Shown piece after piece: positions 21,680-31,815 of a DNA stretch of 64,000 bases. Origin of the DNA: Prorocentrum cordatum (taxonomy: Eukaryota > Sar > Dinophyceae > Prorocentrales > Prorocentraceae); contig CAUYUJ010018902.1 in the NCBI GenBank assembly GCA_963575745.1, positions 62,501 through 126,500 of the forward strand, given 5' to 3'. The notes beneath the pieces were generated by a model. The model was given only the letters and a program-made list of their open reading frames with translations, did no database searches and was not told where the DNA came from. The number at the start of each line of letters is the position of its first letter. The stretch's first letter is position 1. The position numbers were made by a program, and so were the translations under genes.

Positions 21680-22905
21680 TGCAACGCGACCTCAGCCAGG
21701 TCCACGAAGTGCGTCGTCTGCCGCCACGTGTACAACAGCACGAGCGCCCGTCGCCCTGCGGCCGTCTCCCGGACGCCGAATCAGCCGCTCCTCCGGCCCA
21801 GAATCAAAAGCCACTCTTTGGCGGGGCGCGGGCGCGCGGGCTCCTTGACTGCATGGCGGCCCCGCGCAGCTGGCGGACCTGGTCTCTCGCCCAACCGCGC
21901 CGAAAACTTCTTCCGAGAACCCTCCCGAACATCGCGCATGCGCTTCCGGAAGAGATCCTCATTGTCGGCCACCCACGACCCCCACTGGCCCCGCGTCATC
22001 GGGGCACCCCCGCGCCTCCCGAGGGCGCCCTGGACTTGCTGAGCGGCAGCGGCCAGGTTCTGCTCCCGCGAGGGGGCCGCGAGAGGCGGCCCCTGCGCCG
22101 ACGTCGCGACGGCTGCGGCGGCACCGTGGACGGCGGCGGCGGCCGCCGCCGTCGCAACGGCGGCGGCCGCGACTGCAAGCGATCGCGGCGACGTCTCGCC
22201 GAAACGCGCGCCGCGCGGCATCCGCTCGAAGCCGGCCTGGCGTGCCAGCGCGGACCGCCCTGAAAACTTGGCTGCCCGCGGCGCCCGCAAAGCCGCCTCC
22301 ATCTCCGCGCTGGCGAGCCCCCGCTCGCGCGCGAACGTCTGGCAGATGGCATTGGCGCTGGCGCTGCCAACCAAGACCAGCTTACTCGTCCCCCACCGTT
22401 TGACCTGGCTGAACTTGCGCTCCGCGGGCAGCGAGGCCCCCTCCACGCGGGCGACGAAACGCTCAAGGAACTTTTGCAACGGCTCAGTTTGCATGTACTC
22501 GGCCGCCTGCGACAAAGACCTGCCAGCCATGGCTTTCGCCCGCAGCGGGAGCCCGAAACCTGCGTCGATGCCGTCGGTGTTGGCACTCAGAAAAATGCGT
22601 ATCGCATCTGCGTAAGTCTCCGGGTACCAACGCTTGCACAGACGGCAGAGGGCGAAGGGCATCTGACGACACCTGCGGAAACGCAACAAGGTCTCCACTT
22701 CTGCGCGCAGAATCATGGCCACCGCTCCAGCCAGGTCGAGGCCGCCATCGAATTGCATGCACTGCCACATGCGCAAGCGGCGGTCTGCGGCGAGCTGCTG
22801 GGCGGCGCCGCCCACGAGCCTGCACAACAGGGGCGCGCCCTCAGCGGCGGGCGGGCCTGCCGTTACGACGCCGCCGCCGATTGTTTGTGTCCGCTGCTGG
22901 TCGCC
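21680..22905 (-). CDS. Unknown protein, block B
   Basis: Minus-strand frame (open 22,827-21,781 from an ATG) reading LRMWQCMQFDGGLDLAGAVA, RLCKRWYPETYADAIRIFLS, NTDGIDAGFGLPLRAKAMAG, then SLSQAAEYMQTEPLQKFLER and an Ala-rich linker. It ends with MTRGQWGSWVADNEDLFRKR. The ATG is probably internal: sensible sequence (TGDQQRTQTIGGGVVTAG) lies upstream in the same frame to about 22,905, joining block A with a frame change. Downstream, a sensible LVLLYTWRQTTHFVDLAEVA segment appears in another frame at 21,680-21,745. The block is therefore one long exon with indels or a decaying copy. Confidence 0.55.
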
Positions 22906-23160
22906 CGTCCAGAAACATGGGCCGCATCCTTATGAGACACGAGCGCCGTGACCCCAGCGGAAATCTGCAGAGCCAAGGACGTGCGCCGCAAGAGCTGGCC
23001 CGCATCTGGATGGCTGAAGAAGCGTAATACGAAATCCAACCTCTTCTGGGTTTTATGCTGCGCTGCCACCTTTCCCGTCTTGAAGCAGTTCGCAGGCACG
23101 CCCAACATGTGCATCGTCAGCACGTGGTCAATGCTGGCTTTTCGTCCACCACAAACAAAC
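22890..23160 (-). CDS. Continuation of block A after a frameshift
   Basis: Minus-strand frame reading SIDHVLTMHMLGVPANCFKT, HKTQKRLDFVLRFFSHPDAG, LLRRTSLALQISAGVTALVS and HKDAAHVSG. It overlaps the end of block A near 23,120-23,160, where block A ends at a stop right after VDEKPALTTC. A second frame change near 22,905 joins it to block B. Two frame changes in about 250 bp favour a decayed copy, though assembly error in a single molecule would look the same. Confidence 0.5.
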
Positions 23161-24124
23161 ACTTCACGATGAAAGCGACGGCACAGCGAACAACCGCAGG
23201 ACTTTCGGCGTCGGGGTCGGCGCCGACGCCGACCACGTGTGTCAAGGGTTGCAGGCCGCCATTGAACAGCTGGCGGCACTCGTCGGGAACGACGCGCGTC
23301 GTGTGCAGCTCCTGCAGGCGAAACATCCGGTCCTCGTGGTCAGTGTCCCGTCGCCCCCATGGCAAACACACCGAAGTCCTCTCTACCCAGTCTCGAGTTG
23401 CCTCGAGGAACTGCTCGTAGTAATCAGATACAAGGTATGTGTACAACCGCACGGCCGCGCCGCACAGCGTTGCCTGTAGCTTGAAGCCGCCGACGTCACC
23501 GAGGTCGGCGATCAATCCTCGGGCCGTGGACCCAGATATCAAGTTGCTGGAGTGGGCCGCGCACGTCATTGCTGCCAGGAAGTACGCCGTGCGAGGGCCC
23601 AGGTGCGCGGCCCGGGCGATTGCCAACAAGAGAGCTGCCGCCGCCATATTGGCGGGGACCCCGCCCTGCAGGATGATGCGGACAAACCACGCCCATGGGC
23701 CATCTCCAGCAGCCGCGACGCCACCACCAGAAAGCCCAACACTCTCGCAGACTCGCCGAACCTCGCGATCCAAAGCCGTCGCGAGCGCGTTCGCGTTCTT
23801 GCTCGCCAAAGGAACCAGCTCCGACGGCGCGGAAAACATGTAGTTTCCGACGGACACAACCAAGACGTTCGCCAACACGTTGGACGCACGGCCTCGGCGC
23901 AGGAGCTCTGGCATGGTGAGCGTATTGCTTCTGAGTCTGAGGTCCGCTGCGTCCTGGACATGCAAAAATACAACGCAGACAAACCCCGTTACCTGGCAAC
24001 GGGGCCCCGCGCGAGCCGACGCGACCGCGCGCGAGCAGGCCTTGCCGGCCTCATCCTTGAGGGTCTCGACGAAGGCCCCTCGGATCTCGCTCAGGGACGA
24101 TCGGCCGACCACAGTGTGGTCCAC
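23117..24124 (-). CDS. Unknown protein, block A (335 codons, first block of the series)
   Basis: Minus-strand frame from ATG 24,124 (MDHTVVGRSSLSEIRGAFVE) with natural composition: ELVPLASKNANALATALDRE, FVRIILQGGVPANMAAAALL, then YTYLVSDYYEQFLEATRDWV and DRMFRLQELHTTRVVPDECR. The hydrophobic ANMAAAALLLAIARAAHLGP and TAYFLAAMTCAAHSSNL stretches could be buried helices rather than membrane spans. No domain recognised. It stops by frameshift, not at a natural C-terminus. Confidence 0.6.
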   Translation of the reverse strand: MDHTVVGRSSLSEIRGAFVETLKDEAGKACSRAVASARAGPRCQVTGFVCVVFLHVQDAADLRLRSNTLTMPELLRRGRASNVLANVLVVSVGNYMFSAPSELVPLASKNANALATALDREVRRVCESVGLSGGGVAAAGDGPWAWFVRIILQGGVPANMAAAALLLAIARAAHLGPRTAYFLAAMTCAAHSSNLISGSTARGLIADLGDVGGFKLQATLCGAAVRLYTYLVSDYYEQFLEATRDWVERTSVCLPWGRRDTDHEDRMFRLQELHTTRVVPDECRQLFNGGLQPLTHVVGVGADPDAESPAVVRCAVAFIVKCLFVVDEKPALTTC

Positions 24125-25500
24125 CCCCTGGGGCCCAGGGCCGCAGATGTCTGAGAGTGATTGAACCCTCGTCGAGCACCGATGGCTGCTCGGACCTGGG
24201 CGCGCAAGTTCCTGAGGCGAGCCAGCACCCTCGCAGGGGGAGCGTCATCAGCCGAAGTTCCATTGAGCCACGCTCCAGCAGGAGTTCGACGAGCCGACGG
24301 ATACTGGTGCGATTGGAAAAGTGATGGTGATGATGGGACTGATCAGAGGGAAAAAAGGAAAATCTGTCGTAACGCCAATTTCCGTCATGGTGAATTCGGC
24401 CTGGGGGCCCAAGTCCGCTTAAAGTGGCGGAAAACCCTCCTGGGGCCCAACGCGCCATTTCATCGAGCTGCACCGCCCGCGGCGATGGGGAGGGAACCCG
24501 AAAACCGAAAAATCTCGACCTTAAAACTTCAACCGGCAACCGATCCCTGACGGAGGGGCAGGGAACGGGGACTGGGTCGGATATCCTGGCGACCAAACCG
24601 GCCGCGAGGCGGCGAACCCGCGCAGCGAAACAGGGGCCCAGCCCGACCTCCTCCTTCTCATAATTTCTCGTCGTCGTCTCCATGTCGTCCTCGCCCTCGT
24701 CGTCGTCGCCGTCGTCGGTCGTCAATCGTTGGTCGTCACTCGTCGGTCGTCGTCGATCGTCGTCGGTCGTCGATGTTGGTCGCCAGTCGTCGCGTCGCGT
24801 TCCACGAGGGTGGTCGGACGGCGTGGTTGTCGTCATCGCGGTCGTCGTGGTTGTCGTCGGCGTCGCAAGCACGCAGCCCCCCCCCCAAAAAAAAAACTTA
24901 GCATATGCAGTTGCTTTGCGGCGTCGCCACGGAACGGCGTCGCAACATCTCCAACTGGAAAAGCATGGTTTAGCAACGGCACGGCGCAGCACAACAACGG
25001 CACGGCGTCGTAACGGCACGGCGTCGCTCGTCGCGGTGTCGTTATCATTTTCCTCCTCCTCCTCCTCCTCCTCCCCCTCCTCCTCCCCCACAGCATCACT
25101 ATTACCGTCGATCCTGGCCCCTCTCCCGCGTCCCTGACGTTCCAAATCGTGTTGCCGTGCAGTGCGATGCGGCGTTGTGCAACGCAAATTATGCAATGCC
25201 ACGCCTTGCGTTGCAATGTGCTGACATGCAGTGCTGGACTACGTAATGCCAAGACAAGGTAGGACATGCTACGCTCTGCCGTTCTCCTCTGCGTCATGTT
25301 GTGCCATGTCATGTCACGCATGGCCGGTGTACCCTTTCGGTGCCACTGCCCTGATTCTAATCTGGCTGCGAACGCAGAAGGGATCTGCACAACGGTAAGG
25401 GATGGGCAGGAGGAAGGGATAGGCCGCCATACAAGACGTGAGCGGGGCTAGCTTGCACCCCCCGTCCCCTACCCCTTCACAGCGAGCCCTCCTCCGACAG
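24125..25500. other. No gene; mixed low-complexity DNA
   Basis: Contains an A-tract plus CTGTCGTAACGCC box at about 24,350-24,375, a TCG-rich stretch (24,665-24,860, GTCGTCGG units), a second A-run (24,888-24,898) followed by GGCGTCGCAAC/GGCACGGCGTCG repeats (24,920-25,030), and a (TCC)n run near 25,050-25,090. 25,140-25,330 is enriched in ATGC/ATGTC words. Confidence 0.5.
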
Positions 25501-25990
25501 CCCCTTCCTCAGGAAGGGAACGCGTATTTCTCCTGATGGCCTGCCTCCTCCACCCCAAACCTCCTCCACCACCAATTCGCCCCCTCGTCCACCTCGTCCA
25601 TTTTTTTTTTTGCCAAGCTCGGGAACGCACGATCTTGACGCATCGCGGCAGCCCCCACCGCGCGAATCAAGAGGTCGCCTTGCCAAGCAAACAGCAAGAG
25701 GGTAAGAGAGAGAAAGAGAGAAAGATAAATAATGAGGGTGGCAGAGGAAACGCGACGGCAGACCCAGGTTAAAAACATGCGCGCGCATGCGCGCCCCCGA
25801 ACTGGACGACATGACCGCGCACGCCGCGAGCGGCGAGATTGGACAGGGAAGGCAAACCAATGCGACGCGATAAAACCAAAAGGAACAATCAATAACAAAC
25901 AAGCCGAAACGAAAATAGAACACATAAACAACGAAACGCAGACCAATACGGAAGAAGACGCGAAGCCGAGCCGAGCAGGACGGAAGGAGG
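25500..25990. other. No gene recognised
   Basis: Includes a purine GAGAGAAA tract (25,705-25,725) and an A-rich segment (25,860-25,960). Open frames are short and compositionally biased. Confidence 0.4.
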
Positions 25991-26090
25991 GGCGGAGCAG
26001 CACGGAGCAGAACGGAGCAGCACGAGCAGAATTAGGGGAGACATGCAAGGACTTATTGAGGTCCCCAGGATCGGCCACGTAAAATGTCTG
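25990..26090 (-). repeat. Dispersed repeat with CGGAGCAG units (inverted copy of 8,325-8,445)
   Basis: CGGAGCAGCACGGAGCAGAA is followed by GTCCCCAGGATCGGCCACGT, the complement of the 8,335-8,355 segment. Confidence 0.65.
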
Positions 26091-26129
26091 TCTCTGGGGG
26101 TGGCGCGTGCCCTCGCGTGATTCCACGCT

Positions 26130-26490
26130 TTTCTTCCAGAAGCAAGAGGGTTCCAAAGGCTCCCAAGACGGTCCAAGAAGAACCCTAGTCGCCCAAAGAG
26201 TGTTCCAAGATGCCCCATATGGCCTGGCCTCAAGAAGGCCTAAGAGGCCCCAAAGACGCCCCAAGAGGGCTCCAAGAGGCAAACAACAGTGAACTTCTTC
26301 GGTGCTTCAAACTAGCCTTTTCTGGATATCGACGCTCCAGGAAGGCCCAGAAGGTCTACACGACCGTCCCAAGATGGCCCACGAGGCCTTCAGGAAGGGC
26401 CCCCAGACGGCCCAAAGAGAGCCCCAAGACGGCCCGAGGGCCCCCCAAGACGGGCCAGCAGGCCCCAGGAGGGGCCCAAGAGAGGCCCCA
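26130..26490. repeat. CCAAGAGG minisatellite, block
   Basis: GGTTCCAAAGGCTCCCAAGA and CCCCAAGAGGGCTCCAAGAG units, degenerate at the edges. Confidence 0.65.
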
Positions 26491-26499
26491 GATCGGGGA

Positions 26500-26690
26500 T
26501 CTACTGACCCGGGCCAATCCAGACCCGGGCCTGGCAGCCCTTGCAGGATCCTGTAAGATCCTGCAGGATCCTGCCCCCAAGCCCGGGTCAGTGCGGCCCT
26601 GGCTCTGCAGGATCCTGCAAGATCCGGCGCTCGGGCTGACCCCCGTGCGCACTGACCTTGGCCGTGCGCACAAGGGGGTTGGAGGGAGGG
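26500..26690. repeat. GCAGGATCCTGC dispersed repeat, copy 1
   Basis: GGGATCTACTGACCCGGGCC, two or more GCAGGATCCTGC palindromes, CCGGGTCAGTGCGGCCCTGG and GCTCGGGCTGACCCCCGT occur in this order. The same order appears at 34,505-34,720, and the tail at 50,325-50,380. Confidence 0.8.
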
Positions 26691-27000
26691 GGGAGGGCTT
26701 CTCAGAGGGAGGCTGCTTCTTAGAAGGCGCCGGCCCGCGCATTCTAAGTAAGACGCCCTCCCCCCCTTCCCCCCTCTGCGCGTGGCCGATGACCCCCGCC
26801 CCACGGGCTCCCGACGCGAGCCGGCTGGTCGGGCCCTCCGCCCCAAGGCAAGGGGAGGGGCGGCCCCCGAGCCGGGCCGCGGGACCCCCGGGAGGCCGCC
26901 CAGACGCCCCCGGGAGGTCCGCACAGGGGGCCCCGAGCGGGCCCCGAGAGATCCCCGAGAGGCCCGAAGGCCAAGGCGATGCCAGGCCGAGGACAACGTC
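26690..27000. other. No gene recognised
   Basis: GC-rich. Contains 26,890-26,970 CCGAGAG/CCCCGGGAGG words related to the CCAAGAGG family, but nothing firmly coding. Confidence 0.4.
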
Positions 27001-27110
27001 GGGTGGGGATGAATCGAGACTCGCCGAGATCCGGCGGCTCTGGAGGATGCCACGGGCGCCGCGGCAGCCTCGGAGCGTTCCGGAACGGACCTCTCCTCGC
27101 CCTGTAGCCC
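27000..27110 (+). repeat. GGCGGCTCTGGAG / GAGCGTTCC dispersed repeat, copy 1
   Basis: GGATGAATCGAG, GAGATCCGGCGGCTCTGGAG, GCGCCGCGGC and GAGCGTTCCGGAACG occur in order. The same series is at 50,405-50,520 and, inverted, at 33,110-33,240. Confidence 0.75.
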
Positions 27111-27479
27111 CACGCAGCAATACCCCCCCTCCAAAAAAAAATTGCCTCCAGGAGGCCTCCCAAGAGACCCTCACGGGCATCCAAGGAGGCCTCTGACCCA
27201 CCACCCCAAGTGCGGCGGCGCCCGCCTCCCGACTGCTCGCCTGGGCATCGCTTCCAGAGGGGCTGCTGAGGATGCGTGAAGCGTCAAGAGCTGCACTTCC
27301 ACTTCCACCTTTCGCCGGAATGGCACGAGCCTCTTGAAAAGGCCAAGTACGTTATTCCGCTCAGCATGTTTGATGATCTCAGTCGTCAAAATGGGGTGCT
27401 GTTTGTAGGGATGTTCTTCGTAAGCTTGAGGTAGCATCGGCTCGGATAACACGCGCCGCAGCGCAACTTACACGCGCCG

Positions 27480-27755
27480 CAGCGCAACTTCCAGACCTGC
27501 CAGAGGAAGATCAGGCCAAGCACGCAGTAGCGCAGGAAGGTCCACTTGGCCAGGGCGGTGTCCTCCGCCGCACACTCATCCAGGGCACCCTGCGGGGGCC
27601 TCGCTAGCACAGGCAGATTGACGGCCAAGGCGCCCGCGGCGCTTGGCATGTTCCAAACCAACGGTTCCCAACAGGGCCCAAGTGGTGCGCCCGCCCCGCG
27701 CTTGAGCCACATGGCAAAGGAGTCCCCCCATGTGCCCAGGTCCTGCTGGGATCTC
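27480..27755 (-). CDS. Candidate exon with one transmembrane segment
   Basis: Minus-strand frame reading QDLGTWGDSFAMWLKRGAGA, PLGPCWEPLVWNMPSAAGAL, AVNLPVLARPPQGALDECAA and EDTALAKWTFLRYCVLGLIF LWQVWK, the last part a good single membrane helix. A ...cccag acceptor candidate lies near 27,757. At the other end ctggcag/gtctgg and a consensus GTAAGT follow within 40 bp, inside a direct duplication of AAGTTGCGCTGCGGCGCGTG. No family recognised. It may belong to the same kind of membrane-protein gene as the exon at 1-275, but nothing links them. Confidence 0.35.
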
Positions 27756-27759
27756 ACCC

Positions 27760-28225
27760 TGCGGTCTTGCTTTCGCTGCCCGCGACGATCACCCCCTGGT
27801 CCTAAAACCTGGTACCCCAATCTTGGTAGTCTGGAGACTGATACCCACCAAGATGCAGGTCCAGACTGGGCCTGCCGAGGCCAGATATGGGCGAATCGAG
27901 CGATACTGGACGAGGGCAGTTGGGCATGATACGAGAGCAGCGCAGGCATCACGAAACAGAGCGGGGCGATGACAGGATATGAATGAAATGAGGAGCACCT
28001 CGAGCATTGCTGAGAGCTGGCGTGTGCAGGTCCATGTGGGATGCTGCGGCCGTCCGAGAGCGCCCCAGAACGCCATCGGATGCTCTGGAGCACGGCACTC
28101 GCACGGTCAAACCAAGCCGCGGCGATGGAACGTATGGCACCCGGAACGCGCCAAGATGCCAGGGCACCCTTGGATCGAGGAACAGGAAGCATGCAAAGCA
28201 TGCCTGGAGTCCAGGAACGCAAAGG
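27760..28225. other. No gene recognised
   Basis: Mixed composition with open frames on both strands; none shows a motif. Confidence 0.35.
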
Positions 28226-28229
28226 TGCG

Positions 28230-28390
28230 TTTCGGGGGCGTCCAAGAGTTGTGCGTCCAAGAGGGGGGCTCGCAAATCATGGTCCGAGGCATGTGCGCGG
28301 ACCGGGGGGGGGAGGCCAGGGAAAGCACTAAAATCAGACGAGGGGCCATAACATCCGAGGAGGTATCAAGGCCCCATCCATGATATCTCT
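28230..28390 (+). repeat. Short dispersed element, copy 1 (pair with 45,240-45,385)
   Basis: Shared ordered landmarks: TCCAAGAGGGGGGCTCGCAA (TGTCCAAGACGGGGGCGTGC in the other copy), AATCATG, GGCATGTGCGCGG, GGCCAGGGA, and ATCATGA.../CCATGATATC at the right end. About 155 bp in both. Confidence 0.7.
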
Positions 28391-28559
28391 CCTCTAAATC
28401 ATCCCCCCTCTTGGCCGTCCCCAAGGCATACCGAAATTGTTTATCCTTCATGCAAGTGTCGACGGCATCACACGGCTGCCTGACGATGGGAGACTGCCCG
28501 CCATGGCCCTGGACCCCACCTGCTCGTGTTAGGTCGGGTATGTTTTCCTACAGGCGGAC

Positions 28560-28860
28560 TATGAAATGAAAAATAAAAACAAGTGGCGCGCGTGCTCTGG
28601 CACTTGAACATTTGAGGATCGAAAAAGGAGGACGCGCAGGTGGGGGGATCGAGGAGACAAGGAGGAGGAGAAGGAGGAGGAGGAGGGGCAGGTGGGGCCA
28701 GGGCACCCCGGCGCTGAATCAGCGATTGTCGATTGTGACCTGCTTGAGTGATTCCCCAAACAGCTTGCTGAACGGGGTGCTGTTGTGATAGAAGCTAACT
28801 CCGGCCGAGGGAAATCAAAGCAAAGACGTCCTCAAAATAATTTGGTGGTCTGGGCCGTTT
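28560..28860. other. No gene; GGA-rich patch
   Basis: A GGAGGAG run lies at 28,660-28,690. The remainder is unremarkable. Confidence 0.4.
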
Positions 28861-28864
28861 CGCC

Positions 28865-29515
28865 TGAGACATCCTCGCAACTCTCGTTTCTGAGTTGTCC
28901 GGGATTGGGCGTTTCGCGTGAGACATCCTCCAAACTCTGAGTTCCCAAATGCCGCGCAAGAGGTGGTCCGGCCCGTTTCGCCTGAGACATCCTCCAAACT
29001 CTGAGCCTTGAGACATCCTCCAAACTCTGAGCCCCGAGCTGCCGCCCAAGAGGAGGTCCGGCCCGCTTCACTTGAGACATCCTCGTACTTTTGCATTCCG
29101 AGATGCCGCGCGAGAGGTGGTCCGGCCCGTTTCGTCTGAGACGTCCTCCAAATTCTGAGCTCTGAGATGCCGCGCGCGAGGTGGTCTGGCCCGTTTCGCC
29201 TGAGACATCCTCGAAACTCTAAGCTCTGGGCTGCCGCACAAGAGGTGGTCCAGCCCATTTCGCCTGAGACATCCTCGCAACTCTGACCTCGGAGATGCCG
29301 CGCGCGACGTGGTCCAGCCCGTTTCGCCTAAGACATCCTCGCAACTCTGAGATCTGAGATGCCCTGCGCGAGGTGGTCCGGCCCGTCTCGCCTGAGACAT
29401 CCTCCAAACTCTGAGCTCTGAGATGCCGTGCGCAAGGTGGTCCGGCTTGTTTCGCAGAAGACATTGTCGCAACTCTGAGCTCCCAGAGGCAGCGCAAGAG
29501 GTGGTCCAGCCTGGG
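28865..29515. repeat. Tandem array with exact 64-bp period
   Basis: The box GAGACATCCTC (or AAGACATCCTC) starts at 28,865, 28,920, 28,984, 29,010, 29,074, 29,138, 29,202, 29,266, 29,330, 29,394 and 29,458. From 29,010 on, every step is exactly 64 bp. Each unit also carries AACTCTGAGCTCTGAGATGC, a CCGCGCGAGG-like part and TGGTCCGGCCCGTTTCGCCT. A 26-bp partial unit lies at 28,984-29,010. Confidence 0.97.
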
Positions 29516-29519
29516 GGCC

Positions 29520-29880
29520 CAGAAGACCACATGTTACAAATCCTCCCTGGGACCCTGGGAGCCCCAGGAGGCGCCAGAGAGCTCCAGGAGGCCGCAGGAC
29601 AAGGGTCCCCAGGAGATTCCCAGGAGGCTCCCAGGAGGCCCCAGGACTATCAGAACGTGTCAAGTTAATACACGTCCGGTGTCGATTCGTTGATTGTTCC
29701 TGCTCTCGTGGCACCCTCTTGAGGGGCCGTCACATGTTAAATAGATCCCCCCTTGGGAGCCCCAAGAGGCTTCAGGAAGCCCCAGGTGGAGTCCAGGAGG
29801 CCACAGGAGGCCCAGGAAGAAGCCCCAGGAGGTCCCCAGGAGGCCCCAGGAGGCCTCAGGAGGCCCCCGCAACTCGGAGC
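29520..29880. repeat. CCCAGGAGGC minisatellite interrupting the 64-bp array
   Basis: CCCCAGGAGGCCCCAGGAGG units, with an intervening non-repeat patch (29,655-29,750). ACATGTTA flanks both sub-blocks (29,531 and 29,732). Confidence 0.8.
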
Positions 29881-30050
29881 TCTGAGACGCCACGCTCGAG
29901 TTGGTCCGGCCCGGTTCGCCTAAGACTTCCTCGCAACACGGTTCGCCCGAGACATCGTCGCAACTCTGGGGTCCGAGATGCCGAGCGCGAGGTGGTCCAG
30001 TCCGTTACGCTGGAGACATCCTCGCAACTCTGGGCTCCGAGATGCCGTTC
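29880..30050. repeat. 64-bp repeat fragments, second block
   Basis: GAGACATCGTC at 29,949 and GAGACATCCTC at 30,013 are again 64 bp apart, with the same GTGGTCCAGTCCGTTACGC-type spacer. Confidence 0.85.
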
Positions 30051-30240
30051 GGGATGAAGAGGAGGTGGAGGAGGAGGTGGAGGAGGAGGAGGAGGAGAAG
30101 GAGGAGGAGGAGGAGAAGGAGATGGAAGGGAGAAGGCGGAGGAGGAGGATGTGGACAAGGGAGCAGGCAGGACGAGGGGGGAAGGAGGAGGAGGAGGAGG
30201 AGGAGGAGGAGGAGGGAGAAGGAAAGGAGTTGCAGGAGAG
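30050..30240. repeat. (GGA)n microsatellite
   Basis: GGAGGAGGTGGAGGAGGAGG and derivatives, inserted within the 64-bp repeat domain. Confidence 0.95.
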
Positions 30241-30289
30241 GACCTCACGGGAAGCGAGTGCGACGTGGACTTGTCAGAACGTGTGCGAG

Positions 30290-30440
30290 AGGTTGTCCGG
30301 CCCGTTTCGTTTGAGACATCCTTCCAATACTGAGCTCCCAAACGTTGTCCGCGAGGTGGTCCGGCCCGTTTCGCTTGAGCCATCCTCACAATGCGAAGCT
30401 CGAAGATGGTCTGGCCCGTTCTGCCTGAGACGTTTCGTAG
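30290..30440. repeat. 64-bp repeat fragments, third block
   Basis: GAGACATCCTT at 30,313 and GAGCCATCCTC at 30,377 (64 bp apart), each preceded by GGTTGTCCGG or GGTGGTCCGGCCCGTTTCG. Confidence 0.85.
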
Positions 30441-31085
30441 CACAGGGGCTCCAATCACAACCTCTCTCATTCCTTCTCCCGCCTCCCTCTTCCCGCTTCC
30501 CGCCTGGCTCCTCTTCCCTCCTCCCTCCTCCCGCCTCCCGCCTCCCGCTGCTGCGCCTCTGCCTCCGCCTCCCCGTCCCCGCCGTCGTCGTTTCTGCCGC
30601 CTCAGCATCTGTCATGCGCGCCCTGCCTGCCGCCCTCCCCAGACATCCGACGTCACGATGTTTCTTTTGAGACATGCGCCGCGTACCTCTCGATATCATC
30701 CCCGGGGGAACCATCACGACATGCCCCCCCGCTTTCGCGCCCTCCCTCGCTTCCTCTTACGGTTGCTTCCGAGTTCACAGCATGGCGGTGGAGCCTCTCA
30801 CAGTGCCGACCCGACAGCTTACTCGTCGACCAGGTGCGAGAGAGTACGACACCCTCTAGCGTCAGCTTCCTGATAGGCATGCGTCACATAAATTTTCGTG
30901 CAAACATCTCATGTGCAAACATCACGTTATCATGATCTAACATGCCATGCCAGCCCGCACTGGACGGGCACGCAGTCGACCTTGGAAACCGCAGTGGGTT
31001 TGAAAACCCTGTTTGGGGATACTGCACTCCGGCTATATGTTTTTGACAGCTGAGGCGCGGTATATATATATATATATAGAAATAA
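30440..31085. other. No gene; CCTCCCG patch and TA run
   Basis: TCCCGCCTCC repeats at 30,475-30,550 and a TATATATATATA run at 31,060-31,078. Confidence 0.5.
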
Positions 31086-31815
31086 ATAAAAAAAATACAA
31101 GTATCGAGGCTGGGCCAGGGGGGGACGCTGGGTCCAGTGACTGGGACCAGGACCACAGGGGGTAGGCTGGGTCCAGTGCCAGGACCAGGGGGGCGAGGGG
31201 GCTGGGGCCAGGTCCAGTGGGGGAGGCTGGCTCCAGGGCCAGGGCCAGGACCACGGGGACGACGACGAACGAAAATAAAGGGTCTAGCGCGAGACGGGCT
31301 GGGGCCAGGGCCACGGGAGGAGGCTGGGTCCAGGGCCAGGGGTATGACGACGAGCGAAAATGAAGAGTCCAGGGCGATGGGGGCTGGAGCCAGGGCCAGG
31401 GCAGAACGCTGGGTCCAAGGACAGGACAAGGACGGCGACGACGAGGGGGGCTGGGGCTAAGACCAGGGTGGGGAGGCTGGGTAATTAGAGGGCCAGGACC
31501 AGGGGGGCGACGACGAGCGAAAATCGAGGGTACAGGGCGAGGGGGGCTGGTGCCAGGGCCAGGTGAAGAGGCTGGGTCCAGGGCCAGCGGGGCGAAGGGG
31601 GCTAGGCCCAACACCAGAGGAGGAGGTTGGGTCCAGTGCCAGGACCAGGGGGACGACGACGAGGGGGGCTGGGGCCAGGACCACGGGGGGAGGCTGGGTC
31701 CAAGACTAGGACCAGGGGGACGGCCGACGAACGAAAAGAAAGGGTCTGGCGCGAGGCGGGCTGGGGCCAGGGCCAGGGGAGGAGGCTAGGTCCAGGGCCA
31801 GGGCCCTGGAGGCGA
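31085..31815. repeat. GGCTGGGTCCAGGGCCAGG minisatellite
   Basis: About 730 bp of units combining GGCTGGGTCCAG, GGGCCAGGACCA and GGGGACGACGACGA(G/A)CGAAAA. The GACGACGAnCGAAAA segment recurs at about 31,258, 31,347, 31,508 and 31,718. Pro/Gly-rich frames on both strands are artefacts. Confidence 0.93.

Noticed and set aside
28865-29515. 64-bp array considered as a CRISPR or tRNA/5S gene array
   Set aside because: No unique spacers, no conserved A/B or C box pattern and no cloverleaf; the whole unit repeats.
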